A stretch of 64,000 nucleotides of DNA from Linum tenue. Taxonomy: Eukaryota; Streptophyta; Magnoliopsida; Malpighiales; Linaceae. Positions 55,804-64,000 of the stretch are shown here, piece after piece. The notes beneath the pieces were generated by a model, which was not told where the DNA came from, ran no database searches, and saw nothing but the letters and a program-made list of their open reading frames with translations. The position numbers and the translations under genes were made by a program. Position 1 is the first letter of the stretch. Every line of letters begins with the position of its first letter. Location of the stretch: the NCBI GenBank assembly GCA_946122785.1, contig CAMGYJ010000006.1, forward strand, positions 40,320,066-40,384,065, given 5' to 3'.

Positions 55804-57263
55804 CAATGTGGCTCGCTAAAACACAACTCCTAGCAATGGTCAAGTGTAACCATTGAAGAGACTGCAGTATTGTGACACAAGTAATAAATATCAAATCCAC
55901 GGGTCTCTAGAGTTACTCTTTCTTAGCTTCGGTTCATTATCTAGCAAACTAGAGTAAGATTTGATTAACTCTACTCTACAAGCTAAACTAGGTAAAACTA
56001 CTAATTACAGGTTGGGAACTCACTTAGGTATGATTCCCCCTAGCTCCTCAATTAGGTCCAAATTGTAATTTCCTTCAACCGTTTTACTATTGATTAAATT
56101 GCGGAAGATCCTAAATTAGCTTGGAATATCTTAAGCTGACCAACCCCTCTTAGACAGATTATCCGGAAGGTGACTAGCCTTCATCGGGATAGAATGCTAT
56201 GGCGATTCACACAGATCTCCACTACGCGGAATGAATTCCAGTACAAAGCATTGAATTGATTGACTCTCGCACAAACAATTCACTCTTATCAATTGAAGAA
56301 GCTCTATCAACCCAATCAGATTCTATCTATCATAGGTTAAAGTAAAAGTCAAGAGAATGTGATCAGGATTCAAATGACTCAATAAATCATGCCTCAATTG
56401 ATTAAAATCAAACAGTATAGCATTGAAACATTCATACAAGAAAGATCCTAACACATGGAACTAGGGTTCTTCAAAACTTAAGTGAAGGGAAGTCACTCCG
56501 TAGAGAAGCAGAAAAATTATCTAGATCTTCAATCTCCATCTCCAAGCTTGATTCCTGAGCTCCAATAGAGAATAAATCGTCTAAAATAGCTCCAAGAATG
56601 TTCCCAAGTCGCTCTCTCTCTCTAGGGTTCGTCCCTTGGGTGTTTGGGATCCAAAACCTAGCTCGCCCTCTCTAAATTCGCAGAAATCAGACTTATACCC
56701 GAGCAAGGGCAAAAACATGGTCGTGAACACGGCCGTGTTTAGTCCCGCCCATGCTTTGCATCCCTTCAGTAGTCTTCACAAGCCACGCTCGGCATAAAAA
56801 ACACTGCCGGGATGCTGAGTGAAACACGACCTTGTTTTTAGGGAAGCCTGCCCGTGTTTTCTCCTGGATCGTCACTATACTAGACATAAAAAAACATTGG
56901 CAAGTGCCAGATGAAACACGTTCGTGCTTTGTGGAGAGCTTGCCCGTGTTTCTTCCTCAGCTCCACTTTTGAGAGGCTTTTGAGTGATCAAACGACCTCT
57001 GATTGACCCGAAACTTGCACATATGTCACCCTTTACTCGCTCGGACCTGAAGTATGACAAAATAACACAACCTAGCATAACATAGGCCAAGGAGAACACA
57101 ATCAAAGCCCAATTACGCCTATGTCTCTCTTTACTCACTAGGACCTGAAGTACGACAAAATTAAACAACCTAGCGTAAAATAGGCCAAGGAGAATACTAA
57201 TCAAAGCCAAATTGATCAAGAAATGAGGGTGTAAACATGTGTAAATTTCATGTTATCACAATG
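55804..57263 (-). mobile_element. Solo LTR with 5-bp target duplication inside Athila gag
   Basis: The LTR occupies 55809-57258 (1450 bp). In element orientation it starts TGATAACATG and ends GCGAGCCA, TG...CA. The 5-bp duplications CAATG at 55804-55808 and 57259-57263 are identical. Omitting the LTR and one duplication restores the gag frame ...ILHLTL|PINDSD. There is no internal sequence, so the element was reduced by LTR-LTR recombination. The LTR shares tttacgctaggtt-type words with Athila LTRs. Confidence 0.92.
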
Positions 57264-57626
57264 TCAGATGAAGAATAGGTGATTGAATATTATCCACACT
57301 TGGCCTTGAGTAAGAACCCATTGTTCTTGGCCTCGGCAGAACTTGAGGTTGTTGATCCGCAATTGGTAGAGATTGAGGTCTTGCAAATCTTCTCAGATTC
57401 TGAACGGTTCTCTCGATTTCTCTATCAAGAGGTAATATCTCCAAAGAACCCCTTCTTCGCATACAAAGGTACTATAAAACACAACCTTAACAACCCGTGA
57501 CGTACGAAATGGGAAAACAAAACATACAACGAAACAAATACAAAAATAACAAAAACACGAAACAAGAACACAAAACAAAGTAAAGACTAACTAACAATTT
57601 AATGGTTTTCTAATAGTTACCAAGGT

Positions 57627-57644
57627 TCCCCGGGAATGGCGCCA
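57627..57644 (-). promoter_or_regulatory. Primer binding site of Athila copy C
   Basis: On the minus strand it reads TGGCGCCATTCCCGGGGA, the gypsy/Athila-type TGGCGCC primer site. It starts 8 bases inside the LTR end TGATCA. Confidence 0.85.
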
Positions 57645-57651
57645 AAAATCT

Positions 57652-57693
57652 TGATCACTTGAGTCCGTGCAGATTATTGTCAATGGTTAGCAC
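57652..57693 (-). repeat. Remnant of the 5' LTR of Athila copy C
   Basis: 42 bases that match the LTR end at 37030-37071 with one difference. The match stops abruptly at 57693, so the rest of the LTR is lost. Confidence 0.85.
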
Positions 57694-58116
57694 TATAGAC
57701 ACCACTTTTTGTCCTGGTCAAAACATATTCAACTAAATTTTTGTTTAAAATTTGCAGTAGCAAATCTTAAATGAAATCCTGGCTAAAACATATTTGTAGT
57801 GATTGAAATTGGTTCTTGTTTGCCATAACTCAATGATATTAGCAAATCTTATTTGGTGCAATTTGGGTCAATGCAATTAGCGATAGCTTTGTACAATTTG
57901 ATAGTGTTGACTTGCTTAGATTAGACAAATCAAGCGGTTTGGTTGTCGTGTGGATTGATCATTGCAACTGGTGCCAAGACTTTGTCTTGTGAGGATTGGG
58001 CCTAAATTTTGATCAATAAAAGAAAAAGACGTATTAAGAAACAAAATAATCATCCTAATAAAATAATTATAATAAATATACAATAATGCTTACAATCACA
58101 AATCCTATATCACAAG
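57694..58116. other. AT-rich spacer, nothing recognised
   Basis: No gene, LTR or DNA element signature is visible between the copy C LTR remnant and the L1-type insertion. Confidence 0.45.
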
Positions 58117-58156
58117 TAGTTATTAAATATGGAGGGTAAGAAACCCAGAAGTTTCT

Positions 58157-58385
58157 TGTTCGATTCAGAGCTCTCACCGTCCTGTCGTCGGTCAAGATCC
58201 GGCCCCTGGCAGATCTCGATTGATGAAACGGCAGAACTATCAGCGCGGTTCGCTTATCCAGCGTCAGCGTGCAGATGTCCTCGTGCATCGATTCCGGCGG
58301 CGAAATCGCGATGAAGGCCGAGACCGATAGCCCTTCTGGGTGGATCTGCTGGTACCGATCGAAAATTGAGGAGAAGATGATCAGG
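58157..58385 (-). pseudogene. Cation/H+ exchanger (CHX) C-terminal fragment
   Basis: The minus-strand frame reads IFDRYQQIHPEGLSVSAFIA, ISPPESMHEDICTLTLDKRT, ALIVLPFHQSRSARGRI and DDRTVRALNRT. This is the hydrophilic C-terminal domain of plant CHX transporters, which normally continues with a VL..APCSVGIL motif. Here similarity stops at ALNRT, 27 bases from the insertion edge. The transport domain is absent. CHX proteins are endomembrane or plasma-membrane K+/H+ exchangers; this piece (about 75 of roughly 800 residues) cannot function. It is antisense to the poly(A) tail of the insertion that contains it. Confidence 0.85.
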
Positions 58386-59545
58386 TAGTTTCTTTCTTTC
58401 TCCATCAATCATCATACTGGGCGTATGCTGCACAAGATAATCGCCGGGTGCACTTTGGGTGATTTCATGAAACTCTGGTCCGCCGTCGCGAAGAGCAATG
58501 GGAGAATTGAAGGTGGCGGCGCGTACGCTCCCGACCGGGCTGCCACGTCCTTCCTGCCCACGAGGCACGATGATGTTGCTGATGTCATCGATACGAGCAG
58601 TTTTGTGAAGGAAGAAGGGGAGATCAACATCGAGAATCATCTCCCGTCCCGTCCTTTGCTCTTGCGACCAACAAAGGGAGATCCGACGCCGACCACGAAC
58701 GAGGACAGCGATGAGGACGACGGCGCTAGGAGGAGGGCTGGATGACGACGGGAGACGACGAAGTCGCCGTTGGCGTTGGCGGTTACAATTCCGTACGGTG
58801 GCGGTTACGTTGGATAAGTGCTCTCTCCTTTTTTATTATTACTATTATTTATTTAATTTCTTTTATAATTATCCTCGATAATCCCGTGTAACACACTCAC
58901 GATGATTTCCGATAGAAGGGTCGAGTTCGACGGATTTTGATTTTTACTTTTCTCCGCAACTGTGCGCTCCAGCAATTTGCTGCCCAACGCCCTTGTGCGT
59001 AGCCGCTCGTGGTGTCTCCCCATCTCTGACACCCTTTCCGGTGAGTTTTGCCTATTTTTTGCAGGAGTTGTGGGCTGGGATCTTCGGTGAGTCTTTCCGG
59101 CGGATGACGAGCCTTGCTGACAATCGGCCAGGCTAGTGGGCTGCAGATAAGTCTATTAATTCTTAAATTTATCTTTACTTATTATTATGTTTACGATTGT
59201 GTTTGGTATTTTTTATGGGAGTTGCAATTGTTTTGTAATTCGGTGTCTTTTAATGATAGTGAGGATTTGGTTGTCGTCGGACATGGAGTATTTTTCTTCT
59301 ACTAGTTGGCTTTGTCATATTTGTTTTTGTGTTGTAGAAAGCATAGTCTGTATAGCTTGTGTAGCATTTTCGGTGGAAGTCCGTTTGTATTTTAATTTTG
59401 TTTGTCCTGTTAGGGGTTGTCTGCGTGTTATTTTGCAGGTACCTTGCACATCAAATCTACTGCTAGGCTATTGGAACTCGAAGAATTGGTGCTTGAAGGA
59501 GTTTGCTAAAAGAAGACTTTCTTTGCGTTTTTTGGTTTTTTTATG

Positions 59546-59689
59546 TTACTAGGCATACTAACAGGGCTGCCCATCGCGTGGCATAAACGGCCCTTGCATC
59601 GGTAGCAACCTAGTTGGTTGACTACCGCCTTTATTTTCCACTGCATTGTAACCATCTATCTATTACAAACTATCTATGACAAAAAAAAA
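59546..59689 (+). pseudogene. 3' end of an L1-type LINE with poly(A)
   Basis: The sequence aacagggctgcccatcgcgtggc codes TNRAAHRVA and is the counterpart of REANRAAHIVA at about 12338. It is followed by a 3' UTR and ctatgac-A9. Only the end of the RNase H domain remains. Confidence 0.75.
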
Positions 59690-59703
59690 TAGTTATTAAA
59701 TAT

Positions 59704-61035
59704 AAATGTGACATTAGTAGCGACAATCATCAATAATAATGATCAAAAAGTCCATGCGCAATACAGAAAGTCAATCTCAACAAAGTCAAACCGGTCAGAG
59801 ATCTGGTATGACCAAACATATATCGGTCTGACCTAACCCAAACCGGTCCGACCCAAACTTGTGGAACAAGCTGTCATTTTCTATAAAAAAAACCATCTGC
59901 TCCTTCGAAACAGGGGAGACTCTTCCCTTCTTCTTAAAAAAAAGACAGAACAAAAGAAACAAGGATCGGCTTCTTCTTTTTCCTACAGCTTCCTCTTCTT
60001 CCCCTTCCTCTTTTCTTGGACTCTGCTTCTTCTTACTTCTTTCTTTTTTCTACAAACAACCAGCAGTGACTTCCTTACTCTGAACAAGGACGAATTATTC
60101 TTCTTCTTCTCTTCCATTTCCCCACAGACCTCTCCTTCTTTTCAGCTCTTCTTCTTTCTCTTCTCTCACTAAACATACATAAAGAAAGAGAGAGACAACA
60201 AGGGAGACAAAAAATCCCTTACAACTTTCCCAATTTCTTCTTCTTCACCACCACTTATTCCTTGTAAAGAAACACATACAACAACTACTATAGAAAAGGG
60301 AAAAGCAGTAGAAGAGCGGCAGAAAAGGACAGGCCGCCGCAAACACAAAACAAGGAGAAGAGGGGCATAAATAGTAAAGCAGCTTCAGCCACTTCCCCAA
60401 CCACAACGAAAGATTGGTAGTTATCCAAATCATAATCATTATCATCCATAATCCTCTCATTCTCTGCCTATGTAAAGTTCTTATATAAGGCTGAATCAAT
60501 GTCCAAGAAAAATACAAGATGGGGAATTTCACCATAACAGCAAAGCAATTAAGAAGTCATATTTATTGCTCTATTTTTAAGATTCCCTACATGTTCTCTA
60601 CATCTTGCTATTTCAATATTTCCATTGATAAAGTTCATTATAAATAAAAGCTAGATCTATAGTTCAATCTCTCTTTTCTTCTAGCCTTCATCACTTTGTA
60701 TATTTATCTATCATATTCCATCATATAAATATTTACTAAGATAATATCAAACTCATAAATACAAAAAATTCAGATTTGGTAAACATGGTAAAAATCAACA
60801 ACCTAATCACTAGGCCGGATTTGGAAAGGTATTTTTATTTGTTTTAAAGGAACCGCGGAGTTACTCTTTTCAAACAAAAAAATCTCATCACTATACCATA
60901 TTCCCCGCATCCAAAGCATACGCTGCCAATTTCCAAAATTTTACCCACAAACACACAAAATCCATATTCAAATTATCTATTACCTTCAATAGAGAATTTA
61001 AGTGTCAAAATCATCACATCGTACAAAACAATCCT
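59704..61035. other. Spacer with a pyrimidine-rich block
   Basis: At 59920-60260 the plus strand is strongly pyrimidine-rich (ttcttctt-type), like a UTR. No exon or domain follows. The remainder is AT-rich. Part of it could be upstream LTR sequence of copy D, but no homologous words were seen. Confidence 0.35.
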
Positions 61036-62058
61036 AGTGAGAGAAATAGAACCAAAGGGAAGAAGAAGGTTAGGATTTGGCTTCAAGGCAGATTTTTGGG
61101 AAGATTTTCCCAAGGAAAGCTCAACTCAAGGGTCAAGAAGAGAGGACACATCCCCAAAGATGGTTTCCCCCTTTTCCCCTTTTGTTCTTCCCACTTCTAC
61201 CATGGAGTAGACCTTCTTTCACTTGGGTGTAGTGAAACCCTAACTCTACCATGTAGTTTTCTTGTATGTGGTTTGGATGATTGTTATTGAGTATTGTTCA
61301 ATTCAATGTTTGTGGCATTATTCACCATGATTGTGCATGCTTGTGCTTAGCAACTTAGGGGTTGTGCATGTTTTGTGCTTAGCATCCTAGGGATTGTGCA
61401 TAAATGTGCTTAGCACCCCTAAGTTTGTGCATTTAGGTGCTAGTAATCTAATTTGACACCTTAGCCTAGTTTAGAGAGGAAAATCCCTCTTTCAAGGGAG
61501 ACTCAATCGAGTTGGTTTTCCTTCCGCTTTCTAAGCCACCTAAACTAGGTTGAGTTAGGGCAACCCTCAATATTGAATTAAACAAGTCGATTAATCGTGG
61601 TTAAACCGTCCGACCTTAGAGTTGAGTGAGGGAGTAAGTCGATTTCCGATTGTCTAAACCGAGAAGGCTGAGTGACACGGCCTTTCATCCTAACCTCGGT
61701 TTAGCAATTGAGACTATGGTCTCCGACCACATACGCTTTCCTCTCGGTTCACGATTAACGTGCCCAAGGAAATCGTTCCAATCCACATAGCATGGTAGCG
61801 GTTAGGGGGAAGCGAAACCCGAGTGACTTTCCAACAAAAGAGTTTTCAAACCCAATCACCTTTGTTTTTTTTACTTCAATTAGCAAACCTTTTAAACCAA
61901 AGTTTAGTTGCTAGATAATGATTTCAACAATGGAAGTAGGGATAGTGGGACCATTTCGGGTCGATATCTAAATACTTGCCCTATACTGCACCCGATTAGA
62001 GTTTAAAAAACTTGGGCTCTAATTGGGGTTTAATTGTGGTGTATTTTTGTGTGAGTCA
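61036..62058 (+). repeat. 5' LTR of Athila copy D, 5'-truncated
   Basis: It ends ...CTCTAATTGGGG...GTGTGAGTCA six bases before the TGGCGCC primer site. From 61036 it matches the LTR of copy B at about 51815 onward. The earlier part of the LTR (about 450 bases in copy B) was not found. Late-LTR words are shared with 25.4-25.6 and 19.6 kb. Confidence 0.75.
61331..61455. repeat. Four imperfect tandem copies of a ~31-bp unit in the LTR
   Basis: Units begin with ttgtgcat at 61331, 61362, 61394 and 61435 and share tgtgcttagca.c.tagg. They lie inside the Athila LTR of copy D. Confidence 0.85.
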
Positions 62059-62064
62059 AGTTTT

Positions 62065-62082
62065 TGGCGCCATTGCCAGGGA
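62065..62082 (+). promoter_or_regulatory. Primer binding site of Athila copy D
   Basis: TGGCGCCATTGCCAGGGA directly after the LTR end. It is the typical primer site of Athila-type gypsy elements. Confidence 0.88.
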
Positions 62083-62191
62083 CAACGGTTTGTTATTCTG
62101 ATAAAGTTGTTGGTTGTTAATCTAGCTTTTAATTTCCAGTTTTGCAAGTGTGTGTGTTCTTTGCTTGTGCTAGACATGGTGTTTTCCGATT

Positions 62192-64000
62192 GTATGTAGG
62201 AGGTGCATGACCCGGAGCAACCCAACACCCTTGCTACCACTTGACGAGGACATAAACTGAACTCTCCGACTCCTAGAAAGGGAGAGAGAGCTAGCCGAGG
62301 CAAGGAAAGGAGTGAAAGAGGGGGACAACAATTGAGTCCCGGTGTTAGTGGAGAAGGAGTTGAAGAAGTCGAAGTTAAACCCGCCGTTGAAGAGGAAATG
62401 GCGGGGAACCATAAACAAGAAGGAGGAGCTCAAGCCCGCCATATGAATGAGGCGGCGGGAGAAGAAGGAGCCCCGAGGACGATGGGGTACTATATGGCCC
62501 CAAGGCCGACGGAGATTCAATCACCGATCCTACATCCTCCGGTGGCGGCAAACAATTTCGAGATCAAGCCGGCTCTAGTGACTATGATACAAAGTAATGC
62601 TCTCTTCCACGTTCATGAAAGCGAGTCACCAAGAGGGCACGTGCAGAGATTCTTGGAGCTCTCGGGGAGCTTGAAAATTAATGGTGTGACGGCCGAAGCT
62701 TTGCAACTAAGGCTTTTCCCATACTCACTCTCGGGGAAGGCACTTAGGAGGCTGAACAACCGCCCACCTCGGTCTATCACCTCATGGGACGACCTCCTCA
62801 ACCAGTTTATGGATCGTTATTGTCTGCCTTCGAAGACGACGGAGTGGAGAAAGAAGATTACACATTTCGAGCAAGAAGAGGATGAAACCTTGAGAGATAC
62901 TTGGGAGAGGTACTCCTATTACTTTCTTCAGTGCCCTCAACACGGGTTTGAAGAACAATTTTGAATTGAAACCTTCTACGGAGGCCTAATGCAAGAAGAT
63001 AAGATCCTCATTGACTCCTTGTGTCAGGGGAAGTTGATGAATATGGCTCCGCCCCAAATAACCGAGTTCCTAAAAGACATGGACCTTAGGGGGTATGATT
63101 GGGGGTTGACTAGAAGTGGAAGAAGAAGCAATGAAAGGGGAGTGAGAAGCGTGGGAGCGAGTGCTCCGATTGAGGGAAAGTTGGATAAGTTGCGTGAGGT
63201 TATGCTTGAAGATAAAAGGCAAGGAAAACGGCCGGTAATGTCGTGCGACTAGTGCTCGAGTACTAGCCATGAGATGGCGGAGTGCCAAACAATGAAGGAG
63301 GCAACAACTCCGGAGGAGCAAGTCAACTTTGTGGCAAATGCTAGGGTCAACAACCCGTATAGCACTACTTATAACCTCGGATGGAGGAACCACCCCAAAG
63401 CTTGCTTGGGAATATCGGGTAATCCAAGGCCCACGGGTTTCCAAGGCCCCACGGGAAACTTCCAACCTCGGCTAACCTTCAACCAACAAAGGCCCCAACT
63501 CCAAGGCTCATACTTTCAACAACCATACCAACCAGAAGGTGCCCTAGGGTTTCAACAACAACATCAACCCGACAAGTTATCCAAGCTTGAGGACCTAGTG
63601 AACACGTTTGTGAGTACGAGTAGCCAAAAGTTGGAGAAGATAGAGCAATTTATGGATATGGCGACCACCAAGTTTACCTCGGGTGAGGCGAGTCTTCGAA
63701 GCCATCAAGAAAGCCTTCAAAGCTTGGAAATGCAAATTGGAAACCTTGCCGGTATCCTCACCGAGAGACCCAAGGGAGCCTTGCCTTCCCAAACCGTGGC
63801 GGATCCCAATCAAGCCGGGGTGAATGCACTTCAAGTGAGAAGTGTGAAGGTGGTTTCGGAAGTTGCCACTAATGAAGTGGTGGAGAATGAGGATGCTAAC
63901 AAGGAAGAAACCATCCCGAAGAAGGGAGAGAAGAAGCCCTCAAGGAATGAGAGGAAGGCGGCGAGGAAGGCATTGCCGGAGGATGGATACGTGCCACCTC
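62192..64000 (+). pseudogene. Athila copy D gag, continues past the window end
   Basis: An N-terminal frame starts at 62203-62210 but passes through stops. The main frame (from 62332) carries TEIQSPILHPPVAANNFEIK, the gag core VQRFLELSGSLKINGVTAEA and SITSWDDLLNQFMDRYCLPS. After a TGA at 62962 the same frame continues with ETFYGGLMQEDKILIDSL and SVGASAPIEGKLDKLREVML. A TAG at 63250 replaces the Trp of the CDWC knuckle (copies B and C keep it), and CSSTSHEMAECQTMKEA follows. The frame then stays open to the window end (Gln-rich linker, basic Lys-rich tail). With only two internal stops it is the least damaged Athila gag here. Protease and later domains would lie outside. Confidence 0.88.

Larger units (their letters stand above)
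53346..57651 (-). pseudogene. Athila copy C: gag and protease, antisense, split by a solo LTR
   Basis: Reading leftwards from the primer site, gag starts in the frame 57462-57264 (REIERTVQNLRR, PSVDNIQSPILHLTL). It resumes after the solo LTR at 55803 (PINDSDIKPATISMLQ), so the insertion is clean. It continues SITSWDDLCKNFFARYITP and, after decay at 55100-55290, a knuckle-like CDWCGDSSHTMEEYKSM and a Gln-rich tail to 54617. Protease remnants on the minus strand (MQIELAIRSIVEPREIIENV) lie near 53990-54060. A 12-base C run in element orientation (54072-54083) disrupts this region. RT, RNase H, integrase and the 3' LTR are missing at the left end. Confidence 0.85.
58117..59703 (+). mobile_element. 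Poly(A)-tailed L1-mobilised insertion with 14-bp target duplication
   Basis: Perfect 14-bp duplications TAGTTATTAAATAT lie at 58117-58130 and 59690-59703. The right one follows directly on a 9-base A tail. The last 140 bases before the tail (NRAAHRVA coding remnant, ending ctatgac) match the 3' end of the LINE at 9.6-12.5 kb, so L1 machinery made the insertion. The 5' part carries an antisense CHX gene fragment and GC-rich DNA of unknown origin. The middle (58900-59540) is not recognised and could be LINE 5' UTR. The element looks chimeric. Confidence 0.75.

Noticed and set aside
58425..58745. 106-codon plus-strand frame in the GC-rich part of the L1-type insertion
   Set aside because: It overlaps open frames on the opposite strand, shows no family resemblance, and high GC alone keeps several frames open.
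1..64000. CRISPR arrays, bacterial operons, rRNA or tRNA genes
   Set aside because: No regularly spaced direct repeats, ribosome-binding-site operons, rRNA sequence or confident cloverleaf was seen. The TGGTATCAGAGC and TGGCGCC words are retrotransposon primer sites, not tRNA genes.

Overview
This window is nuclear DNA from a flowering plant, most likely a eudicot. The evidence is two plant genes with GT-AG introns and long AT-rich spacers, and a background of plant-type Ty1/copia, Ty3/gypsy (Athila, Tat), L1-type LINE and hAT-type elements. I cannot name the species. Almost every long reading frame belongs to a decayed transposable element.

Two host genes look intact. On the minus strand, 22142-23850 carries four exons for a p24-beta/emp24-type (GOLD domain) cargo receptor of the early secretory pathway. 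On the plus strand, 32706-34647 carries seven exons for a Nudix hydrolase of the NUDT8/NUDT2/NUDT10 type with a complete Nudix box. Their splice phases join without any frame correction. A third host sequence, a cation/H+ exchanger (CHX) C-terminal fragment at 58157-58385 on the minus strand, is a relic inside a poly(A)-tailed insertion.

Layout. 1-3.6 kb: intergenic DNA with two hAT-like repeats. 3.6-8.1 kb: a Tork/Tnt1-like copia pseudogene with PBS, gag, protease, integrase, RT, RNase H and PPT. 9.5-12.5 kb: a 5'-truncated L1 LINE with a mutated RT active site. 15.4-17 kb: a diverged local tandem duplication. 19.3-21.7 kb: copia and Athila relics. 22.1-23.9 kb: the p24 gene. 24.2-26.7 kb: a Tat-lineage LTR and gag, interrupted by an antisense Athila-type LTR and followed by a LINE 3' piece. 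29.7 kb: a cluster of hairpins. 32.4-34.7 kb: the Nudix gene. 35.4-36.0 kb: a hAT MITE with perfect 8-bp target duplication.

37-64 kb is a nest of elements dominated by Athila. There is an antisense LTR plus 3' region (37.0-39.6), a plus-strand gag-pro-RT copy A (39.6-42.1), a SIRE-like copia with env-like region and LTR (42.1-45.6), copy B lacking RT and integrase but keeping an env-like region and 3' LTR (45.6-53.3), antisense copy C with a solo LTR in its gag (53.3-57.7), an L1-mobilised insertion (58.1-59.7), and copy D with LTR, PBS and gag (61.0 to the window end). A second hAT MITE sits in the LTR of copy B.

I found no wholly new system. The most unusual structures are the poly(A)-tailed insertion carrying an antisense CHX fragment, the 23-bp perfect inverted repeat with related hairpins, the pol-less Athila copy with possible env splice sites, and a G-tract shared at the same distance from the 3' LTR in two Athila copies.
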